Shown here: piece by piece, positions 37,104 through 45,858 of the stretch
Layout: every line of letters begins with the position of its first letter
Position numbering within the stretch: position 1 is the first letter of the stretch
Assembly (NCBI GenBank): GCA_944388145.1
Contig: CALXHQ010000013.1
Span: 1 to 63,241 of the forward strand
Source of the DNA: an uncultured Gemmiger sp.
GTDB lineage: Bacteria > Bacillota > Clostridia > Oscillospirales > Ruminococcaceae
DNA length: 63,241 bases
Reading direction: 5' to 3'
Translations under genes and position numbers: made by a program
Notes under the pieces: generated by a model
What the model was told of the DNA's origin: nothing
The model's input: only the letters and a program-made list of their open reading frames with translations
Databases searched by the model: none

Positions 37104-38249
37104 ATGCATAGGAAACACACAAAACTGTACCGCATTGCAGCCGGATTGCTGGCAGGCATCTGTCTGCTGACAGGCACCGGTGCGACCGCTCTGGTCGCCA
37201 ATGCCGCTCCTGACGGCAGCGCCCCTGTAACAGCCGCCACAGCCACGCCGGAGACCGCCACCCCCGAAACGGCCCTCGGCCCCGAGGCGCAGGCGTTTAT
37301 CGACGCTGTCAACGCGCTGGATCGGGAGTCGATCCTGGCTGCCGTGCGGCAGTGGGCCATTGCCAGCGCCGCCTGGCAGGCCGACCCGGACAATGCCGAA
37401 CTGGAAGAAACATTGAACAAAGCCATTGAAGCATCCGACGCCGCTGCCGCGCCGGTGTATGCCGCCGAAGATCTCTACTACGCCATCCCGGAACAGGAAC
37501 AGCAGGGTGACGAGGTACAGGCCGCCTACACCGCCCTGGCCGCGCTGGTCGCCTCGATGCAGCTGGCGATGGAGCAGCCGGAACTGCCCGAGGATACCGG
37601 CACACCGCCCGATGACAACGAGATGTACGAAGTCCTCTACGGCGATCTGCCGGATGCCCCCACCGGCAACTACATGGGCCGCTATGGCCTGCCGGTTGCC
37701 ACCGGCGATACCAGGATCGGCCTGTCGCTGTGGGCCGAAAGCCTGCTCACCGATGAGAGCACCGGCCGCATGGATGCCGATGCCCTCAACGCGGACAGCC
37801 TGACCGTCACGGTGCCGGTGGAGGACGGCGAGGACTATGCCATTGTGCCGATCATGCTGCAGGTGGAATACCCCGCCAACAACAGCACTACCCAAGTGAT
37901 CCTGCCGGAAAATGTCACGGTTCTGGCGCTTGACAGCCAGGGCCAACTGACCACAGTGGAGGACCCTGCCAGTGTGCTGAACGCGACTTATATGGAGACC
38001 TCCGCCGCCGTGACCGGCATCTATGTGCAGGCCGGAGAAAACTTTACGGCTGAACTGGTCTATACGGCAGAAGATGGCACAACACTGACCAAAACGCTGG
38101 ACGTGGTTGTGGATAGAACGCCGGGCAATGCTATGAGTGTCAGCACCTACGAGGAACGTCCGGTGCCCGATGTTCTGACCGGCAAGATCACGTCGGTGCA
38201 GAAGGTCAATGGCACCTGGCTGATCTGGTTCAACGGCCAGGAGGCCTAA
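37104..38249 (+). CDS. Secreted N-terminal fragment of a giant Cna-B adhesin, cut by an in-frame stop
   Basis: This is the first 381 codons of a larger gene. A Sec signal peptide is clear: basic MHRKHTKLYR, hydrophobic core, and cleavage after VANA near residue 35. A Thr/Pro/Glu-rich stretch and a helical region follow, and then a beta-rich domain. The frame ends at TAA 38247-38249 just after WLIWFNGQEA. The same frame stays open on the other side for another 1651 codons, so this looks like one gene split by a nonsense codon. ACAAGGAGAA precedes the ATG. As it stands the fragment would be secreted without a wall anchor. Confidence 0.85.
   Translation: MHRKHTKLYRIAAGLLAGICLLTGTGATALVANAAPDGSAPVTAATATPETATPETALGPEAQAFIDAVNALDRESILAAVRQWAIASAAWQADPDNAELEETLNKAIEASDAAAAPVYAAEDLYYAIPEQEQQGDEVQAAYTALAALVASMQLAMEQPELPEDTGTPPDDNEMYEVLYGDLPDAPTGNYMGRYGLPVATGDTRIGLSLWAESLLTDESTGRMDADALNADSLTVTVPVEDGEDYAIVPIMLQVEYPANNSTTQVILPENVTVLALDSQGQLTTVEDPASVLNATYMETSAAVTGIYVQAGENFTAELVYTAEDGTTLTKTLDVVVDRTPGNAMSVSTYEERPVPDVLTGKITSVQKVNGTWLIWFNGQEA
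38247..38249 (+). other. In-frame TAA stop inside the adhesin reading frame
   Basis: Codon 382 is TAA, followed without frame change by TGT TGC ACC CAT GGC (CCTHG). Related thioester domains have an aromatic residue then Cys here, so a TAT or TAC (Tyr) changed to TAA is the simplest explanation. Both sides are coding in the same frame. Confidence 0.85.
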
Positions 38250-38390
38250 TGTTGCACCCATGGCGCCCAGGGTACGCCCAACGGCTGCCCGACCTATACC
38301 TATGCCTACACCTCCATCATTGGCGCTGAACAAATCACCCCCGGCGACCACTATGCCAACCAGGTCAATATTTGGGGTGGCCTTGGTCAG

Positions 38391-41300
38391 TTGTCGTTGA
38401 ATCTGTTGACCGTCCAACATGAGGGAGCGTTCTCTGCCTCTACTTTCAGTCTGGATGGCGAATCGGACGAGACCAATCAGGCAGCCTACACCTATTACGA
38501 TGACCTGCAGCTGTGGATCATGCAGCATTACCCCGACAGTATAGCTGCGCAGGCTTATCGCCAATCCGCAGCCCAGCTTGCCGGCGGCGTGACCACCTAC
38601 CAGGCAGACAGCGACTATTACTCCTACATTTACGTTCCGCCCGCCGGTATGAACTGGCAGACGGTCGCCCTGATCGGCCCGCCCACCGGCAGCACCAACC
38701 CGGATATTCCGGAGACCACGCCGGACTATTACGCCTCCTGGTCGGCTGGCCCGCAGACAGCCAGCGGCTCGCTGGATCTGAGCTACGGGTTGAATCTTCG
38801 CAAGGTCGGCCTTGTTACCGGCGAGACGATTGACGAAGCCACCTTTGAGATCACGCCCTCGGCCACCGGCGGCACCATCGACGGCGGCAGCTGGAGCCTG
38901 ACGCCTGCCGGCAGCCAGACGGTGACTACCAGCGGCCACGTCATGGACGATACCTACCACACCACCGGCGGCAACGCCTCGGCCAGCTGGAAGCTCAACT
39001 ACTCAGTCAGCAAAACCAGCGGCAGTGACAGCGGCAACGTGGGGCCGTATTCGTCCCAAGAAGAAGCCAACGCGGCAGCCAGCGCGGCTCAGAGCAAAGC
39101 GGTCAGCCGGCTGCAGGGCGAGGCGCAGGCGGCCGTGGATGCGGCCATTGCATCGGCCAAATCTCAGCTGGCAAACATCACATTTACAGTGAAAGAAACC
39201 AGCGTCCCCCACGGCTTTGACGCCTACACGGGCAGCACCGGCAGCGAGCAGCAGGTTTCCGTGCCCGCGGACGGCAGCACCGATGCGACCATCTACAACG
39301 ATGAGTGGAGCATCCAGGTCAACATTGCCAAGATCGACAGCGAGACCCGCCAGCCCATTGCGGCGGACGCCAAGTTTGCCGTGTTTGAGTGGGATACGGT
39401 CGAACAGATGTACATTCCCTTCGGCGGGTACAACCAGTATACGGTCGTCCGCAACGAGGACGGTACATACTCTGTCGCCAACGGCAGCAGTTACGCCGCC
39501 GACAGCCCGGCCAACCGCACCCTCTATTACACCCAGCGCAATGAGGGCAAGTTTATCATCGTGGAGACTCGCGCCCCGGAAGCCTACTATGGCGATTGGA
39601 CGGACGTCTCTCAGCCCGGCACGGCTGGACAGGTGGAGGGCAAGCGCGCCTATGCGTTCACCATCTCCAAGGACAATGACGGCTCGGTCATCGACCTGTC
39701 CAATACCGGCTACAACGCCGCCATCGGTACCGCCGACAACGGCGGCACCCTGCTGCGCACGCCGGAGGGCAACACCGTCACGGTTTCGCTGTATGACGCG
39801 CCGCAGGATGCCACCCGTGTCTATACAACCGACAGCACCGGCCTGGCAAACAATGAGGACACCTACACCAGCACCCCGGTCAGCGGCAAGTTTACCAATG
39901 ACCGCGTGATCGGTCAGATCATCCTCGCCAAAGCCGACCTCGACCAGTTGAAGAAGTCGGTGCCGCGTGCCCTGGCCGATGTGGAGGGCAACGAGGTCAC
40001 GATCCCGGGCGGCGAGCTGCACGGTACTGCCAGCATCGAGGGGGCGGTGTATGACCTCTATGCCGCCGAGGACATCCAGCACCCGGATGGTGTCAGCGGC
40101 ACGGTGGACTACAGCAAGATCGTGGATGCCAACGGCAACCCGATCTGGCACACCACCGTGCTGACCAACGGCGGTTGGGATACCGACTATCTGCCGGTTC
40201 TTGCCAAAGACCACCTGGTCGCCAGCGCCGAAATCAAGGACGGTGTGCTGGTGTTCAGCAACTTGTATCTTGGCAAATATTATCTGGTCGAACGCGCGAC
40301 CGGCATTGTTCTGCCGCTGGACGGGGATGGACAGTATTATGTCTCCGGCCAGTATCCTGTACTGGACAGAACCTTGCAGGCCACTGGCGAGTACAAGCCG
40401 TTGGCCACCAACAGCCGTGGCGAGTACACTGATTACGTCTACAAAAACCAGTACAGTGCCGTGGCCGAGGGCCGCGCGCTGACCGGCATCAAGACCTACG
40501 ATGGGTATTACCTCAGCTTTGCCGAGGGGTATCTGTGCGATGAAAACAACCACTATGAGACCTTGACCTACGGCGGCGAAAGCCAGTATGTCATCCGTGA
40601 AACGGATGGCTCCAAAGACGCGGTGTTGAAATCCGGCTTCTCCATCCAGAAGGTTGTCAGCACAACCGGCCCCGGCAGCCCTGCTCTCAAGCTGGAAGGC
40701 GCGGGCTTCACGGTCTATCGTATCTGGGACCTGAGCAAAGTGGACGAATTCCAGAAAAATGCCGACGGCACCTACAATGTGCAGAGCATTCTCGATGCTT
40801 ACCGCAAGGACAACTACGACAACGACACCCCGAAGTACGATTTCAGCGGCGAGGGCGCGGCAGTTGCCCGGATGTATGAGTTTGACCAGGCACTGGTGGA
40901 AGAATATAACGCGACATTGACCGCGGCCTACGACTTTGCCAACGGCCAGGGTAATGGCTGGGTGCCGACTCAGAACATCAACGAATACCGCTTGTCTGAA
41001 CTGTTCACCAACGAAGAAGGTATTATCCGCGTGACCGGCCTGCCCTATGGCCAGTACCTGATCGTGGAAACAACGGTGCCGCAGGATGTATTCCAGTGCG
41101 ACCCGTTCATGGTGACAGTCGATTCAGCTGCGCCGCAGAGCGTCCTGTGCCAGCCAGTCGGCACGGTTACAACACCCAGCAACAGCTACATGGCCTACAA
41201 CGTCCTCAATGAAGAGTTGGAAGGCTATTTGCAGCTCATCAAGATCGACGCTGAAACCGGCAAGCCGGTCAAAATCGCCGACACCGCGTTCCAGATTTAT

Positions 41301-43205
41301 CGCATTCTGGATGACGGGACGGAAGAACTCATTGAAATGCCCGACCCGGATTCCGGGAATGCCACCGCCAAGACTTCTACCTTCTATACCGACGCGGACG
41401 GCTACCTCAAGACGCCCGAAAAGCTGCCGTTGGGCCGCTATCGCGTGGTCGAACTGGAAGGCCCGGCAGGCTTCTTCAACGACACCGCCTATAACGTGGT
41501 CTTTGAACTGACTTCGGAACGTGCATGGGAAGTCGTTGGTAACGCCACCGACGATATGGACGACTACATCCTCACCGAAGAATACAGCAACCACGAGACG
41601 CTGGGCCAACTCACTATTCGCAAGATCGGCAACGTCCTGACCGGGTATGAGGACGGCCAGTTTATCTATGAGCAGACCAATCTTGCCGGGGCTACCTACG
41701 AAATCCGCGCCCACGGCGACATTACCACCGGCGACCGCCAGGGCACACTCTGGTATGCCGACGGCGACCTGGTTGCCACAGTGACCACGGGCGAAGAAGG
41801 CCAAGTGGACGAGGTGAAATTCAGCCCCACCCGCACCCAGGCTACCTACGATTTCCTTTCGGTCCGCCACGATGGCACCACCGGCGAAGTGACGATCACC
41901 CTGCCGCTTGGTTCCTACGACATCACCGAGGTGCAGGCCCCCTACGGCTTTGTGTTGACTGACCAAACCTACACTGTGACCTTTGGTTGGAATGACCAAA
42001 GCAACGATGTGGTGCTGGCCCAGACCATCGTGGACCACACCCAGGACGGCGATGAAACCTACAGCTACGGCATCGTCAATGTGTCCAACGCGACCGAGGA
42101 TGAATTGGGCAATCTGCCCGGTACCATCGTGTTCGAGAACGCCCGTGTGCTTCCCGTGCCTGAGACGCCGGAGAATCTCGTGGACAAAATTGGCATCGGC
42201 ATCCACAAGCAGGACGCAGAAACCAGCCAGCCGCTGGCCGGGGCCGTGTATGAACTCTACACAGTGGACGCGATCTATGACGTAAACGGCAACAAGCTGG
42301 CCGATGCCGGAACCCTGCTCGCCACCAGCAGCCCAACCGATGACACCGGCTTTGCCTGGTTCGATGTGGACGTGCCCATCCGCGGTGAGGCCTACGTGGA
42401 CGATGAGACCAAGCCAGCAGACGGCGTCTGGAACGCCCGCTATAACAGCGGCAACTATCAGATTGTTGAAATCACCGGTCCTGACGGCTACCTGCTCGAC
42501 CCGACGCCCATTGCGGTCAGCTTCACCTACCCCGGCCCGCGGGTTTCCTGGCAGGTGGTCGCCGCTACCCAGGCTGACCAGCCGCTGGACAGGCTGACCA
42601 TCCACAAGACCGACGTCGGCGGCAAGGAACTGCCCGGCGCGGAGCTGACCGTCACCACGCTGGAGGGTGACCCCATTGACAGCTGGGTGAGCGAGGAAAC
42701 GCCGCACGCACTGCCCATTCTGGAACCTGATGCCGAGGAACAGGACGGTGCGATCCGTTACTCGGATGCAGATAACGAGTTTGTCTACATCCTGCATGAG
42801 GACGCCGCGCCGGATGGCTATCTGGTTGCCACGGACATCCAGTTCAAGGTGGAACAGGATGAAGATGGCCGCATTACAGTGTACATCCGTGCGACCTCTG
42901 CCGACAGCTGGCACAAGGTGGACGGCGCGTCTGTGACAATGGTCGATACGGCCAAGCCGCAGCCCGCCCCGACGCCCACACCCACCACGACCGTTACGGT
43001 CACGGCCACGCCTACGCCGGCTCCCGTCTTCCATGTTCCGCAGACCGGGGACAGCACACCGCTGCTGGCAATCGTGATTGTGACCGCACTGGCCGCCACT
43101 GGCTTTGTGGTTCTGTTGGCAATTCGCCGCCGCGGAAACCGGCTGCAAGAAGAAAACGACCCGCAGCTCGAACCGCGGGATGACCCGGAGAATACCAATG
43201 AGTAA
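38391..43205 (+). CDS. Thioester/Cna-B-repeat surface protein with VPQTG sortase signal (downstream part)
   Basis: The open frame actually begins at 38250, right after the TAA; TTG 38391 is only the first usable start codon. Counted from 37104, Cys383 and Cys384 and the LQLW segment with Gln469 fit a thioester domain that can bind host surfaces covalently. About seven Cna-B/SpaA-type domains follow, each opening like KIDAETGKPV or KQDAETSQPLAGAVYELY. A Thr/Pro-rich stalk leads to VPQTGD (from residue 1978), a membrane segment and RRRG. An acidic tail after the anchor is unusual. Translation from 38391 would lack a signal peptide, so this part is probably not displayed. Confidence 0.85.
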   Translation: MSLNLLTVQHEGAFSASTFSLDGESDETNQAAYTYYDDLQLWIMQHYPDSIAAQAYRQSAAQLAGGVTTYQADSDYYSYIYVPPAGMNWQTVALIGPPTGSTNPDIPETTPDYYASWSAGPQTASGSLDLSYGLNLRKVGLVTGETIDEATFEITPSATGGTIDGGSWSLTPAGSQTVTTSGHVMDDTYHTTGGNASASWKLNYSVSKTSGSDSGNVGPYSSQEEANAAASAAQSKAVSRLQGEAQAAVDAAIASAKSQLANITFTVKETSVPHGFDAYTGSTGSEQQVSVPADGSTDATIYNDEWSIQVNIAKIDSETRQPIAADAKFAVFEWDTVEQMYIPFGGYNQYTVVRNEDGTYSVANGSSYAADSPANRTLYYTQRNEGKFIIVETRAPEAYYGDWTDVSQPGTAGQVEGKRAYAFTISKDNDGSVIDLSNTGYNAAIGTADNGGTLLRTPEGNTVTVSLYDAPQDATRVYTTDSTGLANNEDTYTSTPVSGKFTNDRVIGQIILAKADLDQLKKSVPRALADVEGNEVTIPGGELHGTASIEGAVYDLYAAEDIQHPDGVSGTVDYSKIVDANGNPIWHTTVLTNGGWDTDYLPVLAKDHLVASAEIKDGVLVFSNLYLGKYYLVERATGIVLPLDGDGQYYVSGQYPVLDRTLQATGEYKPLATNSRGEYTDYVYKNQYSAVAEGRALTGIKTYDGYYLSFAEGYLCDENNHYETLTYGGESQYVIRETDGSKDAVLKSGFSIQKVVSTTGPGSPALKLEGAGFTVYRIWDLSKVDEFQKNADGTYNVQSILDAYRKDNYDNDTPKYDFSGEGAAVARMYEFDQALVEEYNATLTAAYDFANGQGNGWVPTQNINEYRLSELFTNEEGIIRVTGLPYGQYLIVETTVPQDVFQCDPFMVTVDSAAPQSVLCQPVGTVTTPSNSYMAYNVLNEELEGYLQLIKIDAETGKPVKIADTAFQIYRILDDGTEELIEMPDPDSGNATAKTSTFYTDADGYLKTPEKLPLGRYRVVELEGPAGFFNDTAYNVVFELTSERAWEVVGNATDDMDDYILTEEYSNHETLGQLTIRKIGNVLTGYEDGQFIYEQTNLAGATYEIRAHGDITTGDRQGTLWYADGDLVATVTTGEEGQVDEVKFSPTRTQATYDFLSVRHDGTTGEVTITLPLGSYDITEVQAPYGFVLTDQTYTVTFGWNDQSNDVVLAQTIVDHTQDGDETYSYGIVNVSNATEDELGNLPGTIVFENARVLPVPETPENLVDKIGIGIHKQDAETSQPLAGAVYELYTVDAIYDVNGNKLADAGTLLATSSPTDDTGFAWFDVDVPIRGEAYVDDETKPADGVWNARYNSGNYQIVEITGPDGYLLDPTPIAVSFTYPGPRVSWQVVAATQADQPLDRLTIHKTDVGGKELPGAELTVTTLEGDPIDSWVSEETPHALPILEPDAEEQDGAIRYSDADNEFVYILHEDAAPDGYLVATDIQFKVEQDEDGRITVYIRATSADSWHKVDGASVTMVDTAKPQPAPTPTPTTTVTVTATPTPAPVFHVPQTGDSTPLLAIVIVTALAATGFVVLLAIRRRGNRLQEENDPQLEPRDDPENTNE

Positions 43206-43653
43206 ACCTGCCAAGATGCGCGTTGTCATTGTGGAGCCGGGCAAATATGCCCGCGAAGCCGAGATTGACAACACGCTGGAGGCTGAACAGGCGGTGGTGG
43301 GCGGCCTGATCGACGCCATTTGCCCCTGGCCGGAGGATAAGGCCTGCCTGATCCTCAATGACGAAGGCAAGATCATCCCGCTGGAACCGAACCGGGCATT
43401 GCCCGAATATGAGGACGTGGTGTTCGGCACCTTCTTCATCTGCGGCGACGGCGGAGAGGATTTTTGCGGTTTGACCGAGAAACAGGTCGAGCGCTATCTC
43501 GCACGTTTCCGGCGGCCGGAGATTATTCTTGACACGCCAACCGGCATCCTTTGCGTACCTTGCACACCGAAACGCTATGAGCAATTCATGGAAAAAGTAC
43601 AAGGTGAGAACGGACCGAACCATCCCGATCACAAAGACGGACCGTCCAGATAA
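43198..43653 (+). CDS. DUF3846-type ICE protein
   Basis: This is a 151-residue protein overlapping the adhesin stop by eight bases. The run VVIVEPGKYAREAEIDNTLEAEQAVVGGLIDAI with CLILNDEGKIIPLEPNRAL and DVVFGTFFICGDGGEDF is typical of the DUF3846 family, found in clostridial ICEs and phages. Its function is unknown. A 10-bp hairpin follows its stop. Confidence 0.75.
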   Translation: MSKPAKMRVVIVEPGKYAREAEIDNTLEAEQAVVGGLIDAICPWPEDKACLILNDEGKIIPLEPNRALPEYEDVVFGTFFICGDGGEDFCGLTEKQVERYLARFRRPEIILDTPTGILCVPCTPKRYEQFMEKVQGENGPNHPDHKDGPSR

Positions 43654-43667
43654 TGCACCAACACCAG

Positions 43668-43691
43668 GGGCGCAGCCAGGCGGCTGCGCCC
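43668..43691 (+). terminator. Hairpin upstream of the ICE SAM synthetase
   Basis: GGGCGCAGCC (43668-43677) pairs perfectly with GGCTGCGCCC (43682-43691) around AGGC. The following TACATTTATTATAAAGGAG is AT-rich and contains the ribosome-binding site. Confidence 0.6.
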
Positions 43692-43717
43692 TACATTTAT
43701 TATAAAGGAGAAATTCT

Positions 43718-44860
43718 ATGACCCATTTTTATTCCGCCGAATCGGTGACCGCTGGCCACCCCGACAAACTCTGTGACCAGATCGCCGACGCGGTGCTGGA
43801 CGGATGCTTGGCTCTCGACCGCAATGCCCGGGTGGCCTGCGAGGTTCTGGCAACCAAAGGCCACATTGTTCTGGCAGGCGAGATCAGCACCGCGGTCATG
43901 CCGGATATTGGAAAGTTGACCCGCGAGACACTGGAAAACGCCGGATACAATTCCAAAGATTTTGAGATCGAAAGCCTGATCCACCCCCAAAGCCCTGACA
44001 TTGAGGCCGCTGTCAATGACCCGCTGGACGCCGAAACCGACCCCGACGCCATCGGCGCGGGCGACCAGTGCGTGGTGGTTGGCTACGCCACCGACGAGAC
44101 CCCCGAAATGCTGCCGCTGCCGGTCGTGCTGGCCCACCGCCTGACCAGCTGCCTGACGCTTGCCCGGCTGACCGGCGCGGTACCGGGGCTTGGCCCCGAC
44201 GGCAAGGCAATGGCCATCGTCGAGTATGAGGATGACATCCCGGTGAAAGTCGCCAAAATCGTGCTGTCTTTTCAACACACCCCCAAAGTGGACCCCACCG
44301 ATCTCACAGAGCCGATCTGGAAAAATGTGATCCTGTCGGCCCTCAAAGGGATGCCCTACGATGACAGCCTGGAGCTGATTCTGAACCCTGGCGGCCATTT
44401 TGTACTGGGCGGCCCGGAGGCCGATACCGGTCTGACCGGCCGCAAGCTGGCCGTGGATGCCTACGGCCCCTTTGTGCCCACCGGCGGCGGGGCGTTCTCC
44501 GGCAAGGACCCGACCAAGCTCGACCGCAGCGGGGCCTACATGGCGCGGTGCGTGGCGAAAAACATCGTGGCCAGCGGCATTGCGCAGCGGTGCCAGGTCA
44601 CGTTGACCTACGCCATCGGCATGGCAAAGCCGCTGGCCGTGGAGGTGGATACCTTCGGCACCGGCCTGCTCTGTGAGGACGACTGCCTTGCATTGGCGGT
44701 GCAGACGGCGTTCGATCTGACCCCGGCCGGGATCATTACGGAACTGGACCTGCAGCGGCCCATCTACGCCCGTACCGCGGTGGGCGGCCACTTTGGCCGC
44801 GAAGATTTCCCCTGGGAAAAGCTCGACCGCACCGGCCTGCTGATGGCGACCATACGGTAA
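43718..44860 (+). CDS. metK: S-adenosylmethionine synthetase carried on the ICE
   Basis: This is a 380-residue enzyme that makes SAM from methionine and ATP. Family motifs are ESVTAGHPDKLCDQIADAVLD, GAGDQCVVVGYATDE (the GAGDQG-type ATP motif with Cys at the last glycine), GGHFVLGGPEADTGLTGRK, and GGGAFSGKDPTKLDRSGAY. The phosphate-binding P-loop GGGAFSGKD is intact. It is clearly diverged from a housekeeping copy, for example in GYATDETPEMLPL. It stands between the two DNA methyltransferase genes of this element, which use SAM. TAAAGGAGAA precedes the ATG. Confidence 0.92.
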   Translation: MTHFYSAESVTAGHPDKLCDQIADAVLDGCLALDRNARVACEVLATKGHIVLAGEISTAVMPDIGKLTRETLENAGYNSKDFEIESLIHPQSPDIEAAVNDPLDAETDPDAIGAGDQCVVVGYATDETPEMLPLPVVLAHRLTSCLTLARLTGAVPGLGPDGKAMAIVEYEDDIPVKVAKIVLSFQHTPKVDPTDLTEPIWKNVILSALKGMPYDDSLELILNPGGHFVLGGPEADTGLTGRKLAVDAYGPFVPTGGGAFSGKDPTKLDRSGAYMARCVAKNIVASGIAQRCQVTLTYAIGMAKPLAVEVDTFGTGLLCEDDCLALAVQTAFDLTPAGIITELDLQRPIYARTAVGGHFGREDFPWEKLDRTGLLMATIR

Positions 44861-44861
44861 T

Positions 44862-45854
44862 ATGCCCGGCGTTACCAAAGAACAGGTCGCCGCCGCACGG
44901 CGGATGACGGCCATCGAGTTTTTGCGCCGCTACCGGGCGGACGATCTTGTCAAGAGCAGCGCCCGCGGCGAGTTTGAGCTGAAAAGCCACGACAGCTTCA
45001 AGATCAACGGCGAGTCGAGCCTCTGGCACTGGAAAAGCCGGGGGATTGGCGGCAAGTCGGCACTGGATTACCTCATGCACGTGGAGGGCTGCTCTTTTGT
45101 GGAGGCAGTGCGCTTGCTCTGTGAGGAGCAGCCGGTATTTACACCGCAGAAACACGCCGATGTGGAGCACCAGCGCCCGCCGTTTGAACTGCCCGAAAAA
45201 TCCCCGACTACCACGCGGGTGGAAGCCTACCTGCGCTGTCGGGGCATCTCGCAGCCCGTGATCGACCATTGCCTGAAAGCCGGCATCCTATACGAGAGCC
45301 TGCCCTACCACAATTGTGTGTTTCTCGGCCGGGATGCGGACGGTGTGCCGAGGTATGCTGCCCTGCGCAGCACCTACACCTACGGTAAACAGTTCAAAGC
45401 AGAATCCACCGGAAGCGATAAGAAATTTGGCTTTTGTATCGAACCAACGGAAAAAAGTAAAACAGCGGCTGTGTTCGAAGCCGCTATCGATGCAATGGCC
45501 GAGATGACGCTGGCCGGGGATGCGACGGACAAGTACCGCCTGTCCCTCGGCGGCATCTACGCGCCGGAAGAAGGCCGCGACATCCACCCGCCTGCCGCGC
45601 TGGAAGAATTCCTGCGCCGCCACCCACAGGTGGACCGCATTGAGTTCTGCCTCGACAACGACCCGCCTGGCCGTGCTGCGGCGGTCGCCTTGGCTCGCCT
45701 GTACGGCAAACGGTACCAGGTGGCGGTGCGCCTGCCGCCGATTGAGGGCTTCGACTATGGCGACCTGGCGCAGGCGGCACTGGAATACCGCACAAAGAAC
45801 AAAGCAACAAGCTGTGCAAGAAAGCAAAACAAATTCAAAGACAATGTGAGGTGA
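44862..45854 (+). CDS. DUF3991/TOPRIM-domain protein
   Basis: This is a 330-residue protein. The N-terminal region (about 1-100, with LKSHDSFKINGESSLWHWKSRGIGGKSALDYLMHVEG) resembles a primase-type zinc-ribbon or DUF3991 segment. The C-terminal part is a TOPRIM fold, with FEAAIDAMAE and FCLDNDPPGRAAAVALAR giving the acidic DxD-like metal site. Proteins of this type are regular in Tn1549-like elements and may serve in priming or processing of transferred DNA. It follows metK by one base and has a weak ribosome-binding site, so it is probably coupled. Confidence 0.8.
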   Translation: MPGVTKEQVAAARRMTAIEFLRRYRADDLVKSSARGEFELKSHDSFKINGESSLWHWKSRGIGGKSALDYLMHVEGCSFVEAVRLLCEEQPVFTPQKHADVEHQRPPFELPEKSPTTTRVEAYLRCRGISQPVIDHCLKAGILYESLPYHNCVFLGRDADGVPRYAALRSTYTYGKQFKAESTGSDKKFGFCIEPTEKSKTAAVFEAAIDAMAEMTLAGDATDKYRLSLGGIYAPEEGRDIHPPAALEEFLRRHPQVDRIEFCLDNDPPGRAAAVALARLYGKRYQVAVRLPPIEGFDYGDLAQAALEYRTKNKATSCARKQNKFKDNVR

Positions 45855-45858
45855 AGCA

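Noticed and set aside
35979-38960. 993-codon minus-strand frame opposite the amidoligase and adhesin genes
   Set aside because: It is antisense to genes with a signal peptide, recognisable domains and ribosome-binding sites, and has no motif of its own.
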